From NCBI RefSeq assembly GCF_014323725.1, contig NZ_JABVED010000009.1:186001-250000 (forward strand): a stretch of DNA of 64,000 nt, written 5' to 3'. Of the stretch, positions 33,979 through 43,315 are shown in pieces (the stretch's first letter is position 1; each line of letters begins with the position of its first letter). Origin of the DNA: Actinokineospora xionganensis (GTDB lineage: Bacteria; Actinomycetota; Actinomycetes; Mycobacteriales; Pseudonocardiaceae). The notes beneath the pieces are model-generated. The model saw nothing but the letters and a program-made list of their open reading frames with translations. It was not told where the DNA came from and ran no database searches. The translations under genes and the position numbers were made by a program.

Positions 33979-34125
33979 GGCCGCCTCCGGAGACTCGGTT
34001 CCGTGGATCGGCTCGCGCGGACCACACCGACCCGACACCAGTTGATCGCATCCGAGGTGGCGAACATAACCGCCTAACGGTTACGTCTTGTGCTCGGGAG
34101 GCGGACTCGCGCGATGATGGAGGGC

Positions 34126-34416
34126 ATGGATGTGCCCGCGCCGTTCCTCATCCTGGTGGCGATCGCCGTCATCGGCCTGATCGGCCTCGTCCTGCGCTGG
34201 GGCATGGCGTCGGACGCCGACCGGCGCAAGGATTACGGCCTGCTCCGCGAAGTCGCCAAGGTCCGCAGCGTCGAGGCCGCCCGCTTCGTCGAACTCGAAC
34301 TCCAAAAGGCAGGCGTCCGCGCCACCACAGTCCCCAGCGAGGACGGCGAGACCTACCAAGTCCTCGTCTTCCCCGCCGACGAACAACTCGCCATCCAAAC
34401 CCTCCTCAACACCTGA
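34126..34416 (+). CDS. Small membrane-anchored protein
   Basis: The 96-residue protein has one N-terminal helix (FLILVAIAVIGLIGLVLRWGM) and a soluble domain of about 60 residues. That domain, DYGLLREVAKVRSVEAARFV...AGVRATTVPSEDGETYQVLVFP, reads like the DUF2007-type fold of two strands after a helix. GGAGG five bases before ATG 34126 fixes the start. Its 3' end abuts a large inverted repeat. Function unknown. Confidence 0.7.
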   Translation: MDVPAPFLILVAIAVIGLIGLVLRWGMASDADRRKDYGLLREVAKVRSVEAARFVELELQKAGVRATTVPSEDGETYQVLVFPADEQLAIQTLLNT

Positions 34417-34554
34417 CCCACCCGCGAGTCCAACGTTCAGAACAACGAGTCCAACGTTCAGAACATCCTGCTTCCAGCCTCACGTGACGTGAGAGGGAAA
34501 TTCGATGTTCTGAACGTTGGACTCGTTGTTCTGAACGTTGGACTCGCGGGTGGG
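34417..34554. repeat. Large inverted repeat built from tandem 21-bp units
   Basis: Two perfect 51-bp arms (34417-34467 and 34504-34554) are separated by 36 bases. Each arm holds two copies of a 21-bp unit beginning GAGTCCAACGTTCAGAACA. The spacer contains a smaller palindrome, CTCACGTGACGTGAG. The arms begin exactly at the 3' ends of the two flanking convergent genes, so the structure can act as a bidirectional terminator. Its internal repeat structure is far beyond what a terminator needs and resembles a REP-like or mobile hairpin. Confidence 0.9.
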
Positions 34555-36333
34555 TTAGGGGGTGGGGTGAAGGACGGCGGCGGAGGTTCCGCCGCGGCGG
34601 AACTCTTCGCCCACGGCCAGGACTTTGCCGGCGCCGGTGAACTCCAGGGTGGCGGCGGCGCCGATGAAGCGCTGTTCGGCGAAGACGTGGCCGATGGACT
34701 TCAGGCCGCCCGCGGCGGCGATGAAGGCAGGCTCGGCGACCGTCGTCGGGGAGTTGCGCTGGGTGGCGCGCGGGGCGGCGACGGCATCCCTGAGGGACAT
34801 GCCGAAGTCGACCCGGTTGACCAGGATCTGCAGGACCGTCGTGATGATCGTCGACCCTCCCGGCGACCCGACCGCGAGCCACGGCTTGCCGTCCTTGAGC
34901 ACGATCGTCGGCGACATGCTCGACCGCGGCCGCTTGCCCGGCGCGGCCAGGTTCGGATCGGGCGCCGAGCCCTGCGACGGGGTGAAGTTGAAGTCGGTCA
35001 GCTCGTTGTTGAGCAGGAACCCGCGGCCCGGCACCACGATGCCGCTGCCGCCGACCTGCTCGATGGTGTTGGTGTAGGACACCACGTTGCCGCGCTTGTC
35101 GGAGACCACGAAGTGGTTCGTGTGGACCTCGTTCTCCGACGACGCCGTCCCCGCCGCCGCGGGCTCGCAGCCCGCGTCCGGGGCGGTCGGCGCGGGCAGC
35201 ACCGACGCCGGGTCGATCAGGCAGGCCCGCTTGGCCGCGTGCGCGTCCGACAGCAGCCGCTCCTGCGGGACGTCGACGTAGGCCGGGTCGCCGATGTGGC
35301 GGTTGCGGTCGGCGAAGGCGAGCTTGCTGGCCTCCAGGTAGTGATGCAGCGCCTGGGTGCGCTCCATGCCCCCGATGTCGAACGTCTCCAGGATGTTGAG
35401 CGCCTCACCCACGGTGATGCCGCCGCTGGAGCTGGGCGCCATGCCGTAGACGTCGTAACCCCGATAGCCGACGTGTGACGGCGCGCGGTCGATGGTCCGG
35501 TAGTCCCGCAGGTCCTCGACCGTCATCCGACCCTTCGGCGGGGTGATGGTGGCGTCGGCGGCCAGCGGCGGGTTCTGCGTGGTCTCGGCGACGTCCTCGC
35601 CGATCTTGCCGCCGTAGAACGCGCGCGTCCCGTCCTTGGCGATCTCGCGGTAGGTGTCGGCCAGGTCGGGGTTGCGCAGGATGTAGCCGACCTCCGGCGC
35701 GGTCCCACCAGGGAGGAACAGCTCGGCGGTCGAGCTGAACTGCTTGAAGCGGGCTTCGTTCTCCAGGATCTCCGACCGCAGCTGCGGGGTGACCGGGAAA
35801 CCCTTCTCGGCGACCTTGATGGCGGGCTTGAGGTTGTCCTTGAGACTGAACCGGCCCCACCGCCGCAGTGCGCGCTCCCAGGTGGCCAGCATGCCCGGCG
35901 TGCCTACGGACAGGCCGCTGTTGACAGCCGTCCAGAACGGATACGGCGTGCCCGTGGCCGGGTTGATGAACATCTGCGCGTCGCCGGCGGCAGGCGTCGT
36001 CTCGCGACCGTCGATCGTGGACACCTGGCGGGTGCGGGCGTCGTAGTAGACGAAGTACCCGCCGCCACCGAGGCCCGCCATGTTCGGGTCGGTCACCCCC
36101 AGGGTCGCGGCGACGGCCACGGCAGCGTCCGCGGCGGTGCCGCCTCTGCGCAGCACGTCGATCCCGGCTTGGGTGGATTCGATGGAGTCGGAGACAACCG
36201 CCCCGCCATAACCCTCCGCGAACGGGGCCTTCACCAGTGGGGGCGCGGCCACCGCGGCCGACGGAGCCGCCACCAGCCCCGCTATCGCGAGTAGCGCTAC
36301 GGACAGTGCGTTGCCTCGGCGTGGAGTACGCAT
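34555..36333 (-). CDS. ggt: Gamma-glutamyltransferase
   Basis: The 592-residue precursor has a signal peptide ending near AVAA, so it acts outside the cell. It is expected to self-cleave before the nucleophilic Thr in HTNHFVVSD (about residue 404), giving large and small subunits. The substrate loop SSSGGITVGEALNIL and small-subunit segments RPRSSMSPTIVL and GSPGGSTIITTVLQI are intact. The enzyme hydrolyses glutathione and gamma-glutamyl compounds or transfers the glutamyl group. Start is ATG 36333 with AGGAAGG upstream (GTG 36336 is adjacent). The 3' end abuts the large inverted repeat. Confidence 0.94.
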   Translation of the reverse strand: MRTPRRGNALSVALLAIAGLVAAPSAAVAAPPLVKAPFAEGYGGAVVSDSIESTQAGIDVLRRGGTAADAAVAVAATLGVTDPNMAGLGGGGYFVYYDARTRQVSTIDGRETTPAAGDAQMFINPATGTPYPFWTAVNSGLSVGTPGMLATWERALRRWGRFSLKDNLKPAIKVAEKGFPVTPQLRSEILENEARFKQFSSTAELFLPGGTAPEVGYILRNPDLADTYREIAKDGTRAFYGGKIGEDVAETTQNPPLAADATITPPKGRMTVEDLRDYRTIDRAPSHVGYRGYDVYGMAPSSSGGITVGEALNILETFDIGGMERTQALHHYLEASKLAFADRNRHIGDPAYVDVPQERLLSDAHAAKRACLIDPASVLPAPTAPDAGCEPAAAGTASSENEVHTNHFVVSDKRGNVVSYTNTIEQVGGSGIVVPGRGFLLNNELTDFNFTPSQGSAPDPNLAAPGKRPRSSMSPTIVLKDGKPWLAVGSPGGSTIITTVLQILVNRVDFGMSLRDAVAAPRATQRNSPTTVAEPAFIAAAGGLKSIGHVFAEQRFIGAAATLEFTGAGKVLAVGEEFRRGGTSAAVLHPTP

Positions 36334-36336
36334 CAC

Positions 36337-36703
36337 GGCCTTCCTGTCGTACTGGACGGTGGTCCAGTTCTACTCGCGGTGTCCCGGCGGCGCCAGGCTT
36401 GCGCACGGGCACTTCGGGTGCGCGAACCGGCCGAAAGTGTCGGCCCCGCGCCGAGCCGGCGGTGTCGGCGTTCCGGCAGGCCGACGCCACCCACCCCGGC
36501 GTGGCGCCCTGTTGGTGCTGCGACACCGCTGGGAGACCGGCACTGCACACCTTCACCGGCACCACGGAGACGTGGATCGACGCTCAAATCCGGCTCCTGA
36601 CAACCTCCGAGTTCCGCTAGCGCTCACCGTCGGCCACCGGGTGACGAGGTCCCGCCCGACCAGCCGAATGTCACACCTGGCCGTTCTGGGCGATGCTCAG
36701 GGC
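36337..36703. other. Divergent intergenic region with a doubtful small frame
   Basis: This 367-bp gap separates ggt and the molybdopterin oxidoreductase gene. A plus-strand frame ending at 36620 (possible start GTG 36462) would encode about 52 residues with APCWCCDTAGRPALHTF and WIDAQIRLLTTSEFR. The composition is protein-like, but there is no ribosome site. Otherwise I see only the two divergent 5' regions. Confidence 0.3.
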
Positions 36704-37801
36704 ATGACTTCCTCCAGCGTCCGCGAAGGTGAGGCGTCCCGGATCGCGGGGCCCGATGAGGGCATCTCGCTCGAGGAGTTGCGGCTGGCGGCGCGCAACC
36801 ACGGGATGCCGTTGGAGGCGCTGCGGTATGACCTGACTCCGCCGGGACTGCACTACGTGCTGGTGCACTACGACATCCCATACGTCGAGCCCGACAGCTA
36901 CCGGCTGACCGTGGACGGCCGGGTCGGCACGCCGCTGGAGTTCGACCTGGCGACGCTGCGGGCGCGGCCGAAGGTGGAACTGACGGTGACGCTGGAGTGC
37001 GCGGGCAACGGGCGGGCCCGGCTGCACCCGCGGCCGGTGAGCCAGCCGTGGCTGGACGAGGCCGTCGGGACCGCTCGGTGGACCGGGACGCCCCTCGTCG
37101 ATTTGCTGGCCGAGGCGGGGGTCCTTGATGACGCGGTGGATGTCGCGTTCACGGGGCTTGACCATGGCACTGATCGGGGGGTCGAGCAGGACTACCAGCG
37201 GGGGCTGTCGTTGGGGGACGCGGTGGGGCGGGACGTGCTGGTCGCCTACGAGATGAACGGGCAGCCGCTGCCGCCGCAGCATGGTGCGCCGGTGCGGCTG
37301 GTGGTGCCGGGGTGGTACGGGATGGCGAGCGTGAAGTGGCTGCGGCGGATCACCGTGCTGGACCACGAGTTCACGGGATTCCAGAACTCCACGGCGTACC
37401 GGATCAAGCACGACACCGACGAGGAGGGCGAGCCCGTCACCCGCATCCGGCCGCGCGCCTTGGTCGTGCCGCCAGGCTTCCCCGACTTCATGACCCGAAG
37501 GCGGATCGTCGACGCCGGGCCGGTCGAGCTCTTCGGCCGGGCGTGGAGTGGTCGGGACACGGTTTCCGCGGTCGAGGTCAGCGTCGATGGCGGTCGGACT
37601 TGGGGGGCCGCGGTGTTGGGCGCGCAGGTGGGAAAGCACGCGTGGCGGGCTTGGACCTTCCGCTGGTCAGCCGTCCGTGGCGAGGCCGAACTGCTGGTGC
37701 GGGCGGTTGACCGGCACGGCACGCAGCCGGTGGAGCAACCGTGGAACGTGCAGGGGATGGCCAACAACATGGCTCAGCGGGTTTTGGTGACTGTCCGCTG
37801 A
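36704..37801 (+). CDS. Sulfite oxidase-family molybdopterin oxidoreductase
   Basis: The 365-residue protein has the Mo-cofactor domain with the Mo-ligating Cys in LTVTLECAGNGR (residue 99) and VPGWYGMASVKWLRRI. A C-terminal dimerisation domain contains VEVSVDGGRTWGAA and NVQGMANN. It lacks a heme domain and a signal peptide, so it is cytoplasmic or needs a partner reductase. Family members oxidise sulfite or reduce sulfoxides; the substrate here is unknown. ATG 36704 is chosen because conserved sequence begins soon after. A strong terminator follows. Confidence 0.88.
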   Translation: MTSSSVREGEASRIAGPDEGISLEELRLAARNHGMPLEALRYDLTPPGLHYVLVHYDIPYVEPDSYRLTVDGRVGTPLEFDLATLRARPKVELTVTLECAGNGRARLHPRPVSQPWLDEAVGTARWTGTPLVDLLAEAGVLDDAVDVAFTGLDHGTDRGVEQDYQRGLSLGDAVGRDVLVAYEMNGQPLPPQHGAPVRLVVPGWYGMASVKWLRRITVLDHEFTGFQNSTAYRIKHDTDEEGEPVTRIRPRALVVPPGFPDFMTRRRIVDAGPVELFGRAWSGRDTVSAVEVSVDGGRTWGAAVLGAQVGKHAWRAWTFRWSAVRGEAELLVRAVDRHGTQPVEQPWNVQGMANNMAQRVLVTVR

Positions 37802-37802
37802 A

Positions 37803-37828
37803 CCCCGGCAGGCAAGCGCCTGCCGGGG
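37803..37828. terminator. Bidirectional intrinsic terminator
   Basis: A perfect 11-bp stem (37803-37813 with 37818-37828; CCCCGGCAGGC) and a 4-base loop lie between the oxidoreductase gene and convergent murA. Confidence 0.8.
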
Positions 37829-37843
37829 CTCTGGGGCGATTCC

Positions 37844-39118
37844 CTAAATAGCTCGCTCAGGTTCTATGTCGACGCGCCTGACGTTTGCGCCCAGGCGTTG
37901 CATGTTCTCCACGAACATGGGGTAGCCGCGGTCGATGTGGAAGACGTCCCACACCTCTGTCACGCCTTCCGCACAAAGGCCGGCAAGGACCAGGCCCACC
38001 CCCGCGCGGATGTCCGAGGCCCACACCGGTGCGCTGGACAGACGTTCCACGCCCCGGATCACGGCGTGGTGGCCGTCGGTGCGGGCGTCCGCGCCGAGGC
38101 GGACCATTTCCTCCACGAAGCGGAAGCGGGCCTCGAACAGGTTCTCCGTGATCATCGACGTCCCGTCCGCGATGGCGGTCAGCGCGATGGCGAAGGGTTG
38201 CAGGTCGGTGGCGAAACCCGGGTAGGGCAGCGTCACGAAGTCGACCGCGGTGGGGCGGTCGTGCTGCACCACGCGGAAACCGTCTTCGTAGATGGTGATT
38301 TCCGAGCCCGCGCTGCGGAGCTTCTCCAGGACCAGGTCCAGGTGGTGCGGATTGACGCCCTTGACCGTGATGTCGCCCCGGGTCATCGCCGCGGCGAAGG
38401 CCCAGGTGGCGCCCACGATCCGGTCGCCGACAACGCGGTGTTCGGTGGGCCGCAGGGACTCGACGCCGTGGACCGTCAGCGTTGACGTGCCCGCGCCCTC
38501 CACCTTCGCGCCCATCTGCTGCAGCATCAGGCACAGGTCGATGATCTCCGGCTCCCGCGCCGCGTTGTCGATCACCGTGACCCCGTCGGCCAGCACCGCT
38601 GCCATCAGGATGTTCTCGGTGGCGCCCACGCTCGGGAAGTCCAGCCAGATCTGCGCACCGTGCAGGCCCTCGGCCTCGGCCACGACACAGCCGTGCTCGA
38701 TCTCGCTGGTCGCGCCGAGCGAGCGCAGGCCGTTCTGGTGCATGTCGAGTGGCCGCGAGCCGATCGCGTCGCCGCCGGGGAGGGCGACGACAGCGCGCTT
38801 GCACCGGCCGACGAGCGGGCCCAGCACGCAGACCGACGCCCGCAGCTTGCCCATCGACGGCGAGTCGGCCCGGTAGTTGAGCTCCGCGGGGGTGGTGATC
38901 ACCGCGCGGTCGCCCTCCAGGGTCACCTCGCAGCCCAGGCTGCGCAGGACATCGGCCATCAGGGGGACGTCGAGGATCTCCGGGCAGTTGGTCAGGGTGG
39001 TCGTGCCCTCGGCCAGCAGCGCCGCCGCCATCAGCTTGAGCACACTGTTCTTGGCGCCGACAACCGCGACGTCGCCGACGAGCCGCGCGCCGCCATGGAC
39101 CTGGAAGTGCTCTGTCAC
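37844..39118 (-). CDS. murA: UDP-GlcNAc 1-carboxyvinyltransferase MurA, Asp117 type
   Basis: The 424-residue EPSP-synthase-fold enzyme transfers enolpyruvate from PEP to UDP-GlcNAc, the first committed step of peptidoglycan synthesis. The substrate motif [11 protein letters not shown] and the RFRFVEEM segment are intact. The active-site loop reads [15 protein letters not shown], with Asp at residue 117 where most bacteria have the fosfomycin-reactive Cys. Mycobacterial MurA has the same Asp. The enzyme should therefore work but resist fosfomycin. GTG 39118 begins at the conserved TEHFQVHGG. It is divergent from the adenosyltransferase gene, as in mycobacteria. Confidence 0.96.
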   Translation of the reverse strand: MTEHFQVHGGARLVGDVAVVGAKNSVLKLMAAALLAEGTTTLTNCPEILDVPLMADVLRSLGCEVTLEGDRAVITTPAELNYRADSPSMGKLRASVCVLGPLVGRCKRAVVALPGGDAIGSRPLDMHQNGLRSLGATSEIEHGCVVAEAEGLHGAQIWLDFPSVGATENILMAAVLADGVTVIDNAAREPEIIDLCLMLQQMGAKVEGAGTSTLTVHGVESLRPTEHRVVGDRIVGATWAFAAAMTRGDITVKGVNPHHLDLVLEKLRSAGSEITIYEDGFRVVQHDRPTAVDFVTLPYPGFATDLQPFAIALTAIADGTSMITENLFEARFRFVEEMVRLGADARTDGHHAVIRGVERLSSAPVWASDIRAGVGLVLAGLCAEGVTEVWDVFHIDRGYPMFVENMQRLGANVRRVDIEPERAI

Positions 39119-39188
39119 GCGGGCAATGATGCCCCTACCGAACCCGCTCACCCCAGTCGGGTGCGCGTGCGGGTAATAGGCTGACGAC

Positions 39189-39761
39189 ATGTCGGTTCAC
39201 ATCACACGGGTCTATACCAAGGTCGGCGACAAAGGCACGACCGCACTCGGCGACGGTTCGCGGGTGCCGAAGACATCGGTCCGGCTCGCCGCCTACGCCG
39301 ACGTGGACGAGGCCAACTCCTCGATCGGGGTCGCCATCGCCCTGGGCGGGCTGACCGACGAGGTCGCCGACGTCCTGCGCGGCATCCAGAACGACCTGTT
39401 CGACGTCGGCGCCGACCTGTGCGCCCCGATCGTCCCGGACCCGCCGTACCCGCCGCTGCGGATCACCGAGGCATACGTGACCAGGCTCGAAGGCTGGATC
39501 GACGACTTCAACGACCGCCTGGAGAAGCTCAACAGCTTCATCCTCCCCGGTGGCACCCCCGGCGCGGCCCTGCTGCACGTCGCCCGCACCGTCGCGCGGC
39601 GGGCCGAGCGCAACGCCTGGGCGCTGATCGAGGACGACGCCGAGCGGACGAACATCCTGGCGGCGAAGTACCTCAACCGGCTGTCCGACCTGCTGTTCGT
39701 GCTGGCCCGCATCGCCAACCCGGACGGCGACGTGCTGTGGAAGCCCGGGGCCAACGGCTGA
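39189..39761 (+). CDS. PduO-type ATP:cob(I)alamin adenosyltransferase
   Basis: The 190-residue protein carries the ATP-binding N-terminus [21 protein letters not shown]. It also has the PduO helices with [45 protein letters not shown] and the C-terminal [14 protein letters not shown]. It makes adenosylcobalamin, the cofactor needed by the mutase at 29900-31918. It is divergent from murA (70 bp between starts). Confidence 0.95.
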   Translation: MSVHITRVYTKVGDKGTTALGDGSRVPKTSVRLAAYADVDEANSSIGVAIALGGLTDEVADVLRGIQNDLFDVGADLCAPIVPDPPYPPLRITEAYVTRLEGWIDDFNDRLEKLNSFILPGGTPGAALLHVARTVARRAERNAWALIEDDAERTNILAAKYLNRLSDLLFVLARIANPDGDVLWKPGANG

Positions 39762-39785
39762 GGAGCCAGCCCGCCTCCCCGAAAC

Positions 39786-39908
39786 TGCATCCGCATCCAG
39801 GGCGACGCGAGCGGCTACTACCGGTTCGCCTGCCCGCTCATGGCGCCGATGGTGCGCGGCAACATCCGCAAGGACCTGCGCGATCTGGCGAACAAGGTCT
39901 CCGGATAG
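39786..39908 (+). pseudogene. 3' remnant of an SRPBCC-family gene
   Basis: About 40 in-frame codons ending at TAG 39908 read RIQGDASGYYRFACPLMAP, then MVRGNIRKDLRDLANKVSG. This is the C-terminal helix region of polyketide-cyclase/SRPBCC proteins. The upstream part of such a gene (about 100 codons) is missing; the sequence before it is the end of the adenosyltransferase gene. There is no start codon with a ribosome site. It looks like a deletion remnant. Confidence 0.55.
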
Positions 39909-39994
39909 CCAAGCGGTCGCGCGGCTAACGTCGAGGGCCTCCGGTGCGAGAATGACCATGTCCGGGCAGGCTGAGTTCATCCTTGGGGGTTCCG

Positions 39995-41647
39995 GTGTCC
40001 GCACGGAACCTCGGCCCTCCACTCGTGATCGCCGCCGCCATGGGCTTCGCCGCGGCCGCCATCGCGCTCTCGGCTCCGATCGCGCACCAGAGATGGACCG
40101 ACGTGGCGCTGCACGGCTTCGGCGTGGTCGCCATCGCCATCGGCGCCCGGATCTGGTCGCGCGCGTCCCGGCCGCGCATCGGCGCGCTCATCGTCCTCAC
40201 GGGATCCGCCTTCCATCTGGGTGACCTCCGGGCCGTCGAAACCGAGCCCTGGTTCGCCATCGGTTTCTGCCTGGCCTATCTGTGGACCGCTGTCCTCGCG
40301 CACCTCGCCTTGGCCCTGCCGAACGGGCGGGTGGGGTCGACGGGGGCCCGAGCGCTCGTCGTCGTGTCCTATGCGGGCGCCGTCGGCACCCAGGTCGCGC
40401 GATACCTCATCGACTCCCCTGTGCCGCCGTGGTGGTGGAACCACAATCCTGGACCGAACACGGCGATGGCGGTCGCGGGCAGTGCGACCTACGTGGTCGT
40501 GACCGCCGCGACACTGGCCGTGGTCGTCCGCCGCTGGGTCTCGGCCACCAGCCTGCGCCGCAGGCACGGCGCCGCGCAGTGGGGCATGGTCCTGCTGCTG
40601 GGGACCGGCGGGATCTGCACCGCCTCCGTCGCCGCGTCCGGCGCTTCTTCCGGCACTCGTACCGGGTCGCTGTTCGTGGCCTGCGCCTTGCTCGTCGGCG
40701 CGGTCCCCCTCGCGATGGCGGCTCGCAGGCTGCACCTCGAGCTGGCCTGCGCGCGGGCGGCGCGGACCGTGCTCGACCGGTCCGGCGCGCACCAGCCGGT
40801 CATGCTGCAGCGCGCGCTGGCCGACGCGGTCGGTGATCCGACGCTCGTGCTGCACTACGCCGACCGCGGCGGCTCATTCGTCGACGTGCACGGCGCGCCC
40901 GTGACACCGGGCCCCTCGCCGGGAAGGGCCGCCACGCGGGTGCACCGGGACGGAGCGCTGGTCGCGGTCGTGGAGCACGACGAAACCCTGGTCGAGCAAC
41001 GCCGAGTGGTGGACGTGGTCCTCGACATCGCGGGTCTGGCGATCGGCAACGCGGCCGCCACACGCCAGATCCCGGACGCGGCGTTCGCCGAACGGCACCG
41101 CATCCAGCGCGACCTGCACGACGGCCCGCAGCAACAGCTGTTCGGGGCGATGCTGCTGCTCGACATGGCCCGGAGCGGCTCGATCCCGGTCGACGGCGCG
41201 CTGCACCGGGCGCACCAGCTGATCGGTCAGGCGGTCGCCGCTCTGCGCGAGCTCACCCAGGGCATCTACCCGGAGACTCTGGTCGAGCACGGGCTCGCCG
41301 CGGCGGTGGCTCAGCTGGGCGCGCTCTCGCCGATCCCCGTTGTGGCCGACATCCCCGTGGACCGCTGGTCCCCCGACGTTGAGCTGACCGCGTACTTCCT
41401 GGTCACCGAAGCCGTCGCGAACGTCTACAAGCACGCGAGCGCGTCCGCGGTCGTGGTCACCGTTCGGGAGGACGACGGCACGCTGGTATTGGAGGTCCGT
41501 GACGACGGCGCGGGCGGCAATGGTGAGCCGCGGGCCCTGCGCCTGCGGGCGGCGTCCGTCGGCGGGTCGGTGGCCGTGTCGAGTCAGTCCGGGCGGGGCA
41601 CCACGGTGTCGGCTCGACTGCCGATCGGGGCGCCATGCGGGTCGTGA
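39995..41647 (+). CDS. HisKA_3-type sensor histidine kinase with membrane domain
   Basis: The 550-residue kinase has seven or eight N-terminal hydrophobic helices, a short GAF-like linker and the phosphoacceptor helix ERHRIQRDLHDGPQQQLFGAML. The ATPase N box is VTEAVANVYKHAS and the G box DDGAGG. Its membrane region has no large external domain, so it probably senses a lipophilic or membrane-linked cue. The start at GTG 39995 follows GGGGG by five bases; a TTG at 39983 is an alternative. Its 3' end overlaps the response-regulator gene by 13 bases. Confidence 0.88.
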   Translation: MSARNLGPPLVIAAAMGFAAAAIALSAPIAHQRWTDVALHGFGVVAIAIGARIWSRASRPRIGALIVLTGSAFHLGDLRAVETEPWFAIGFCLAYLWTAVLAHLALALPNGRVGSTGARALVVVSYAGAVGTQVARYLIDSPVPPWWWNHNPGPNTAMAVAGSATYVVVTAATLAVVVRRWVSATSLRRRHGAAQWGMVLLLGTGGICTASVAASGASSGTRTGSLFVACALLVGAVPLAMAARRLHLELACARAARTVLDRSGAHQPVMLQRALADAVGDPTLVLHYADRGGSFVDVHGAPVTPGPSPGRAATRVHRDGALVAVVEHDETLVEQRRVVDVVLDIAGLAIGNAAATRQIPDAAFAERHRIQRDLHDGPQQQLFGAMLLLDMARSGSIPVDGALHRAHQLIGQAVAALRELTQGIYPETLVEHGLAAAVAQLGALSPIPVVADIPVDRWSPDVELTAYFLVTEAVANVYKHASASAVVVTVREDDGTLVLEVRDDGAGGNGEPRALRLRAASVGGSVAVSSQSGRGTTVSARLPIGAPCGS

Positions 41648-42318
41648 TCGTCGAGGACCACCTGTTGCTGCGGGACATCCTCACCGAGGGTCTGCGCGGT
41701 CGCGGTGTGCGCGTGATCGGCGCGGCGGCCGACGTCGAGTCCGCCGCCCGCCTGGTCTACGCCGATCCTCCCGACGTGGTCTTGCTCGACATCCGACTGC
41801 CGCCACACCAACGCGACGAAGGGCTGTGTCTGGCCGAACTGGTGCGGAGCAGGCATCCGGAGGTGGGGCTGCTGGTCCTGTCCTCCCAAGGTGAGGTCTC
41901 CTTCGCACAGCGGCTGCTCGGGATGCCGGGCGAGTCTCGGGCACTTGGCTACCTGCTCAAAGAACGCGTCGGCGACCTCGACGAACTCGTCGACGCGCTG
42001 CACCGGGTCACGGCGGGCGACGTGGTGATCGATCGCGAGCTGATCCGCGCGTTGATGACCGGACCGCGACCGAAGGACCCGCTCGACCTGCTGAGCCCGC
42101 ACGAGCGGCGAGTGCTGTCGCTCGTCGCGCAGGGACGGTCGAATCTGGGGATCGCCCAGCACATGGCCTGCCAGGTCGGCACCGTGGAGAAACATCTGTC
42201 GGTGATCACGGCGAAACTCGGCCTCGGGTCGCTTGGCGAGGTGGACCGGCGCGGCGTCAACATCCGGGTCCTGGCGACGCTGGCGTTCCTGCGCGGCACC
42301 GGCGACCTGGCCCGCTGA
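41635..42318 (+). CDS. NarL-type response regulator
   Basis: The 227-residue protein has a receiver domain (VVIVEDHLLLRD, phospho-Asp in VVLLDIRLP, Lys in YLLKERV). Its LuxR-type helix-turn-helix is LSPHERRVLSLVAQGRSNLGIAQHM...GTVEKHLSVI. It overlaps the upstream kinase gene, so the two form a pair. The secreted protein gene 97 bp downstream is a plausible target. Confidence 0.92.
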   Translation: MRVVIVEDHLLLRDILTEGLRGRGVRVIGAAADVESAARLVYADPPDVVLLDIRLPPHQRDEGLCLAELVRSRHPEVGLLVLSSQGEVSFAQRLLGMPGESRALGYLLKERVGDLDELVDALHRVTAGDVVIDRELIRALMTGPRPKDPLDLLSPHERRVLSLVAQGRSNLGIAQHMACQVGTVEKHLSVITAKLGLGSLGEVDRRGVNIRVLATLAFLRGTGDLAR

Positions 42319-42415
42319 GCGCCACCGGGTTTTCCAACCTTCGCGCCAGAGGTTCCCCCGTCCCCGGCACCGGCCGGACGCGCCAGTGTGGTGGCCAGTC
42401 CACAGGGAGGAACCC

Positions 42416-42934
42416 ATGAAGCTCACCACCATCGGTCGTCGAACACGGGTGGCCGTCGCCGCCGCCGTCATCCTGCTCACCGCGACCTTCACCGCGACCG
42501 GCGCCGCCGCGGACCCGATCGGCAGCTGCGCCACCATCACCAAGTTCACGATGACGTTCAGAACCGGCGGCGACGACCTGCGCTACAACTCCGAACTCCT
42601 GGTGTCGATCAAGGTGCCGCACTTGACGCAGCCGCTCCCGCTGCGATCGGTCTTCGGGCAGTTCCCGAACAACAGCACGGTGGTGAAGGTCGACATCCCC
42701 TTCGCGACGACGGGGCAGACGGTCAATTCGTGCCACATCCGGGCCCAGCACCTGACCCTGATCTCGCACTCAGCCTGGTTCGAGGGGCCGGACAACTGGG
42801 ATATGAACAGCTTCTCCATCGTGGGCTACACCAGCTCCGGGGTCGCCAAGTACCAGCACAGCTCCGGCACGGGCTCGCCGTGGTTCCGGTTCAGCCAGAG
42901 CAAACCGACGCTGGTCGTGCACGACTGGCTCTGA
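42416..42934 (+). CDS. Exported protein of unknown function
   Basis: The 172-residue protein has a signal peptide (MKLTTIGRRTRVAVAAAVIL..., cleavage near GAAA). The mature domain has two Cys (GSCATITKFTMTF, NSCHIRAQHLTL) and alternating hydrophobic strands, suggesting a small beta-sandwich with one disulfide. GGGAGG six bases upstream supports ATG 42416. It follows the two-component pair on the same strand and may be controlled by it. No family was recognised. Confidence 0.8.
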   Translation: MKLTTIGRRTRVAVAAAVILLTATFTATGAAADPIGSCATITKFTMTFRTGGDDLRYNSELLVSIKVPHLTQPLPLRSVFGQFPNNSTVVKVDIPFATTGQTVNSCHIRAQHLTLISHSAWFEGPDNWDMNSFSIVGYTSSGVAKYQHSSGTGSPWFRFSQSKPTLVVHDWL

Positions 42935-42990
42935 CGCGACACCGGGAGGCCATCGCGTGATCCCAGGGTGTTCGGACACCGTCCGACGTA

Positions 42991-43248
42991 TCAGGAGTAG
43001 CGATGGCTCTTGGCGGCGTGCCCGTGCTCGCGGGTGCAGGTGCGTCCGCTGATCGCCCGATGGCCGCAGAGCGCTGCCTCCGGCTCGCGGTCCACCTCGA
43101 CCACCTCGACCACCGGGGCGTCCGCGGAGACCCGAGCCGGTTTGGCAGGCGGCTGCGCCGTCGGTGCGATCACCGGCTTGGTTTCGCGTTGGGACCGCTG
43201 TGCATAGCGCGCCTCGCGCAGGGCGCGAAGGGCGTCCGTCTTGCTCAT
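42991..43248 (-). CDS. Small protein with Cys/His-rich C-terminus
   Basis: The 85-residue protein has a basic helical N-terminus (KTDALRALREARYAQRSQRE) and a Pro/Ala/Val-rich middle. It ends with CGHRAISGRTCTREHGHAAKSH, whose two Cys and several His could bind zinc. Similar short actinobacterial proteins exist without assigned roles. The start at ATG 43248 is the only reasonable one. It ends near the 3' end of the convergent exported-protein gene. Confidence 0.6.
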   Translation of the reverse strand: MSKTDALRALREARYAQRSQRETKPVIAPTAQPPAKPARVSADAPVVEVVEVDREPEAALCGHRAISGRTCTREHGHAAKSHRYS

Positions 43249-43315
43249 CGTGGGCTCACCCCCAAGAGCCTATGGGTTCATGCCGACAAATTCCGGCCCA
43301 GGCGCGGCTGAGCGG

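Noticed and set aside
34417-34554. Repeated 21-bp units as a CRISPR array
   Set aside because: The units are adjacent without unique spacers, only two per arm, and arranged as an inverted repeat.
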